From positions 158,484 through 222,483 of the forward strand of contig NZ_LGQZ01000027.1 of assembly GCF_003116015.1 (NCBI RefSeq): a DNA stretch of 64,000 bases, in the 5' to 3' direction. The DNA comes from Azospirillum sp. TSO22-1 (lineage in GTDB: Bacteria > Pseudomonadota > Alphaproteobacteria > Azospirillales > Azospirillaceae). The translations under genes and the position numbers were made by a program. The notes below the pieces were generated by a model. It was not told where the DNA came from and made no database searches. It worked only from the letters and a program-made list of their open reading frames with translations. This document shows positions 62,919 to 64,000 of this stretch, one piece after another (position 1 is the first letter of the stretch; each line of letters begins with the position of its first letter).

Positions 62919-64000
62919 GTCGCCCCCGCATCCTTGTGGTCGGCGCCGGCCCGGCTGGACTGATGGCGGCGGCGGAGGCCGCGGACCTCGGCTGCGCCGT
63001 CACGCTGGTGGACGAGGGCGAGCGGCCGGGCGGCCAGATCCACCGGCAGCCGCCGGAGCCGCTGCCGTCGGCCGCGCCGGAGCTTCCCTCGGAAAAGGCC
63101 CGCAAGGCGCGCGTGCTGGCGCGCTTCGCCGCCGTCGCCGACGCCATCGACTACCGGCCGCGCACCATCGTGACGGCGTTCTACGGCCTCGACCAGATCC
63201 TGCTCGCCGACCCGTCGGCCAGCGAGTTGGCGGCGGCCGACGCCGTGGTGCTCGCCACCGGGGTGCACGAGTTCGTGGTGCCGTTCGACGGCTGGACCCT
63301 GCCGGGCGTCGTCACCGCGGGCGCCGTGCAGGCGCAGCTCAAGGGTGGCGCGGTGCGCGTCGGCGACCGCATCGCCTTCGTCGGCACTGGGCCGCTGCCG
63401 CTGGTCGCCGCCTCCCAGGCGCTGGCCGCCGGCGCCGCGGTGCCCGCCGTCGTCCTCCTCAAGCCCTGGTGGCGCCTCGCCGCCGGCCCGCGCACGCTGT
63501 GGACCGGGCGCACCGCGCTGGGGGAGGGGCTGCGCCATCTGGCGCGCTTGCACCGCGCCGGCGTCCGGATCTACGGCGGGCATGTGCCCGTGCGGGCGGT
63601 CGGCGCGGCCGGAGTCGAACGGCTGGTGATCGCCCGCCACGGCGGCGACGGGCGGCCCCTGTCCGGCACAGAGATCCGTATCGATGTGGACACGGTGGCG
63701 GCCAGCTTCGGCTTCACCGCCAACAGCGATCTGGCGCGCATGGCCGGGGCGGAGACGCGCTTCGACGCCCGCCGCGGCGGCTGGCTGCCGGTGCGCGACG
63801 CGTGGGGCGCCACCTCCGTCCCCGGCCTGTTCGTCGCCGGTGACGGCAGCGGCGTGGCCGGCGCCCTGGCGGCGGCGGCGGACGGCGTGGTGGCCGGAGC
63901 CGCCGCGGCGGGCTGGGCGCTGCACCGCGACGCCCGCCGTTTTGCCGGGCGCACCACGGCCGCGGTGGCGGCGCGCGCCGGCCACTGGCGGGTTCCGGGA
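62915..64000 (+). CDS. FAD/NAD(P)-binding dehydrogenase subunit (HcnB/OoxA/LhpB-like), partial
   Basis: 362 residues to the window edge; the 3' end is missing. GTG start with AGGAGGGG upstream. FAD Rossmann motif VVGAGPAGLMAAAEA (residues 8-22), GERPGGQIHRQ, ATG..E (VLATGVHEFVVPFDGW), a second Rossmann fold FVGTGPLPLVAASQALAAG and GLFVAGDGSGVAGALAAAAD. With the small subunit it resembles the opine oxidase/D-hydroxyproline dehydrogenase type that oxidises N-substituted amino acids. Confidence 0.85.
   Translation, partial: MSRPRILVVGAGPAGLMAAAEAADLGCAVTLVDEGERPGGQIHRQPPEPLPSAAPELPSEKARKARVLARFAAVADAIDYRPRTIVTAFYGLDQILLADPSASELAAADAVVLATGVHEFVVPFDGWTLPGVVTAGAVQAQLKGGAVRVGDRIAFVGTGPLPLVAASQALAAGAAVPAVVLLKPWWRLAAGPRTLWTGRTALGEGLRHLARLHRAGVRIYGGHVPVRAVGAAGVERLVIARHGGDGRPLSGTEIRIDVDTVAASFGFTANSDLARMAGAETRFDARRGGWLPVRDAWGATSVPGLFVAGDGSGVAGALAAAADGVVAGAAAAGWALHRDARRFAGRTTAAVAARAGHWRVPG

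Overview
The window looks like a piece of the genome of a high-GC, nitrogen-fixing alphaproteobacterium, most likely Azospirillum or a close relative in the Rhodospirillales. The reasons are an oxygen-sensitive type of NifA, NifB with a sigma-54/NifA-controlled promoter, phosphatidylcholine synthase, GlnE, and a mosaic of typical alphaproteobacterial housekeeping genes. Species assignment is inference; nothing in the window identifies a strain.

Region 1 (1-5.5 kb) is a nif regulatory segment: nifB (cut by the window edge), a LysR regulator, a divergent DUF1127 gene, an adenylate/guanylate cyclase fused to an FHA domain, a DUF465 protein and nifA. Region 2 (5.6-9.5 kb) is a TetR-controlled HlyD/ABC-2 efflux operon with a clear operator. 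Region 3 (9.7-15.3 kb) holds a very large membrane-bound patatin-like protein, a MepA-type murein endopeptidase, a SAM methyltransferase and rpmJ. Region 4 (15.4-22.4 kb) contains glcDEF coupled to phosphatidylcholine synthase, an orphan ParA-like ATPase and the tRNA t6A synthase TsaC/Sua5. Region 5 (22.4-32.5 kb) is metabolic: a D-2-hydroxyacid-type FAD dehydrogenase behind twin TetR-like operators, a lytic transglycosylase, cytidine deaminase, acyl-CoA dehydrogenase, a PhyH-like dioxygenase, and the bcp-glnE pair.

Region 6 (32.5-45.5 kb) has a long AsmA/YhdP-like protein whose N-terminal tail is encoded by a dispersed repeat, tyrS, anmK, a Tat-exported beta-carbonic-anhydrase-like protein, and the cluster cysE-iscR-desulfurase-hscB-fdx-mnmA, followed by a tRNA-Met(CAU). 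The cluster lacks iscU, iscA and hscA, and its HscB has lost the HPD motif. Region 7 (45.5-49.1 kb) is a decayed integrative element at the 3' end of that tRNA: an integrase frameshifted in a G8 tract, small phage-type genes, then a scar made of truncated amidohydrolase and IS701-like transposase pieces.

Region 8 (49.2-64 kb) holds a dpp/opp-type peptide ABC operon with an AhpD-like gene at its end, a groESL copy without a CIRCE element, an enoyl-CoA hydratase/acyl-CoA synthetase pair, and a divergent cluster (substrate-binding protein, TIGR04076-like protein, M19 dipeptidase-like protein versus a [2Fe-2S] protein and an FAD dehydrogenase) that looks like uptake and oxidation of a modified amino acid or opine-like compound. 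GC-rich hairpin repeats are scattered between genes throughout. I saw no CRISPR array, rRNA gene or replication origin. The most interesting items are the degenerate HscB in a stripped-down isc cluster, the repeat-encoded N-terminus of the AsmA-like protein, the twin operators with no regulator nearby, the decayed tRNA-Met island, and the unassigned catabolic cluster at the right end.
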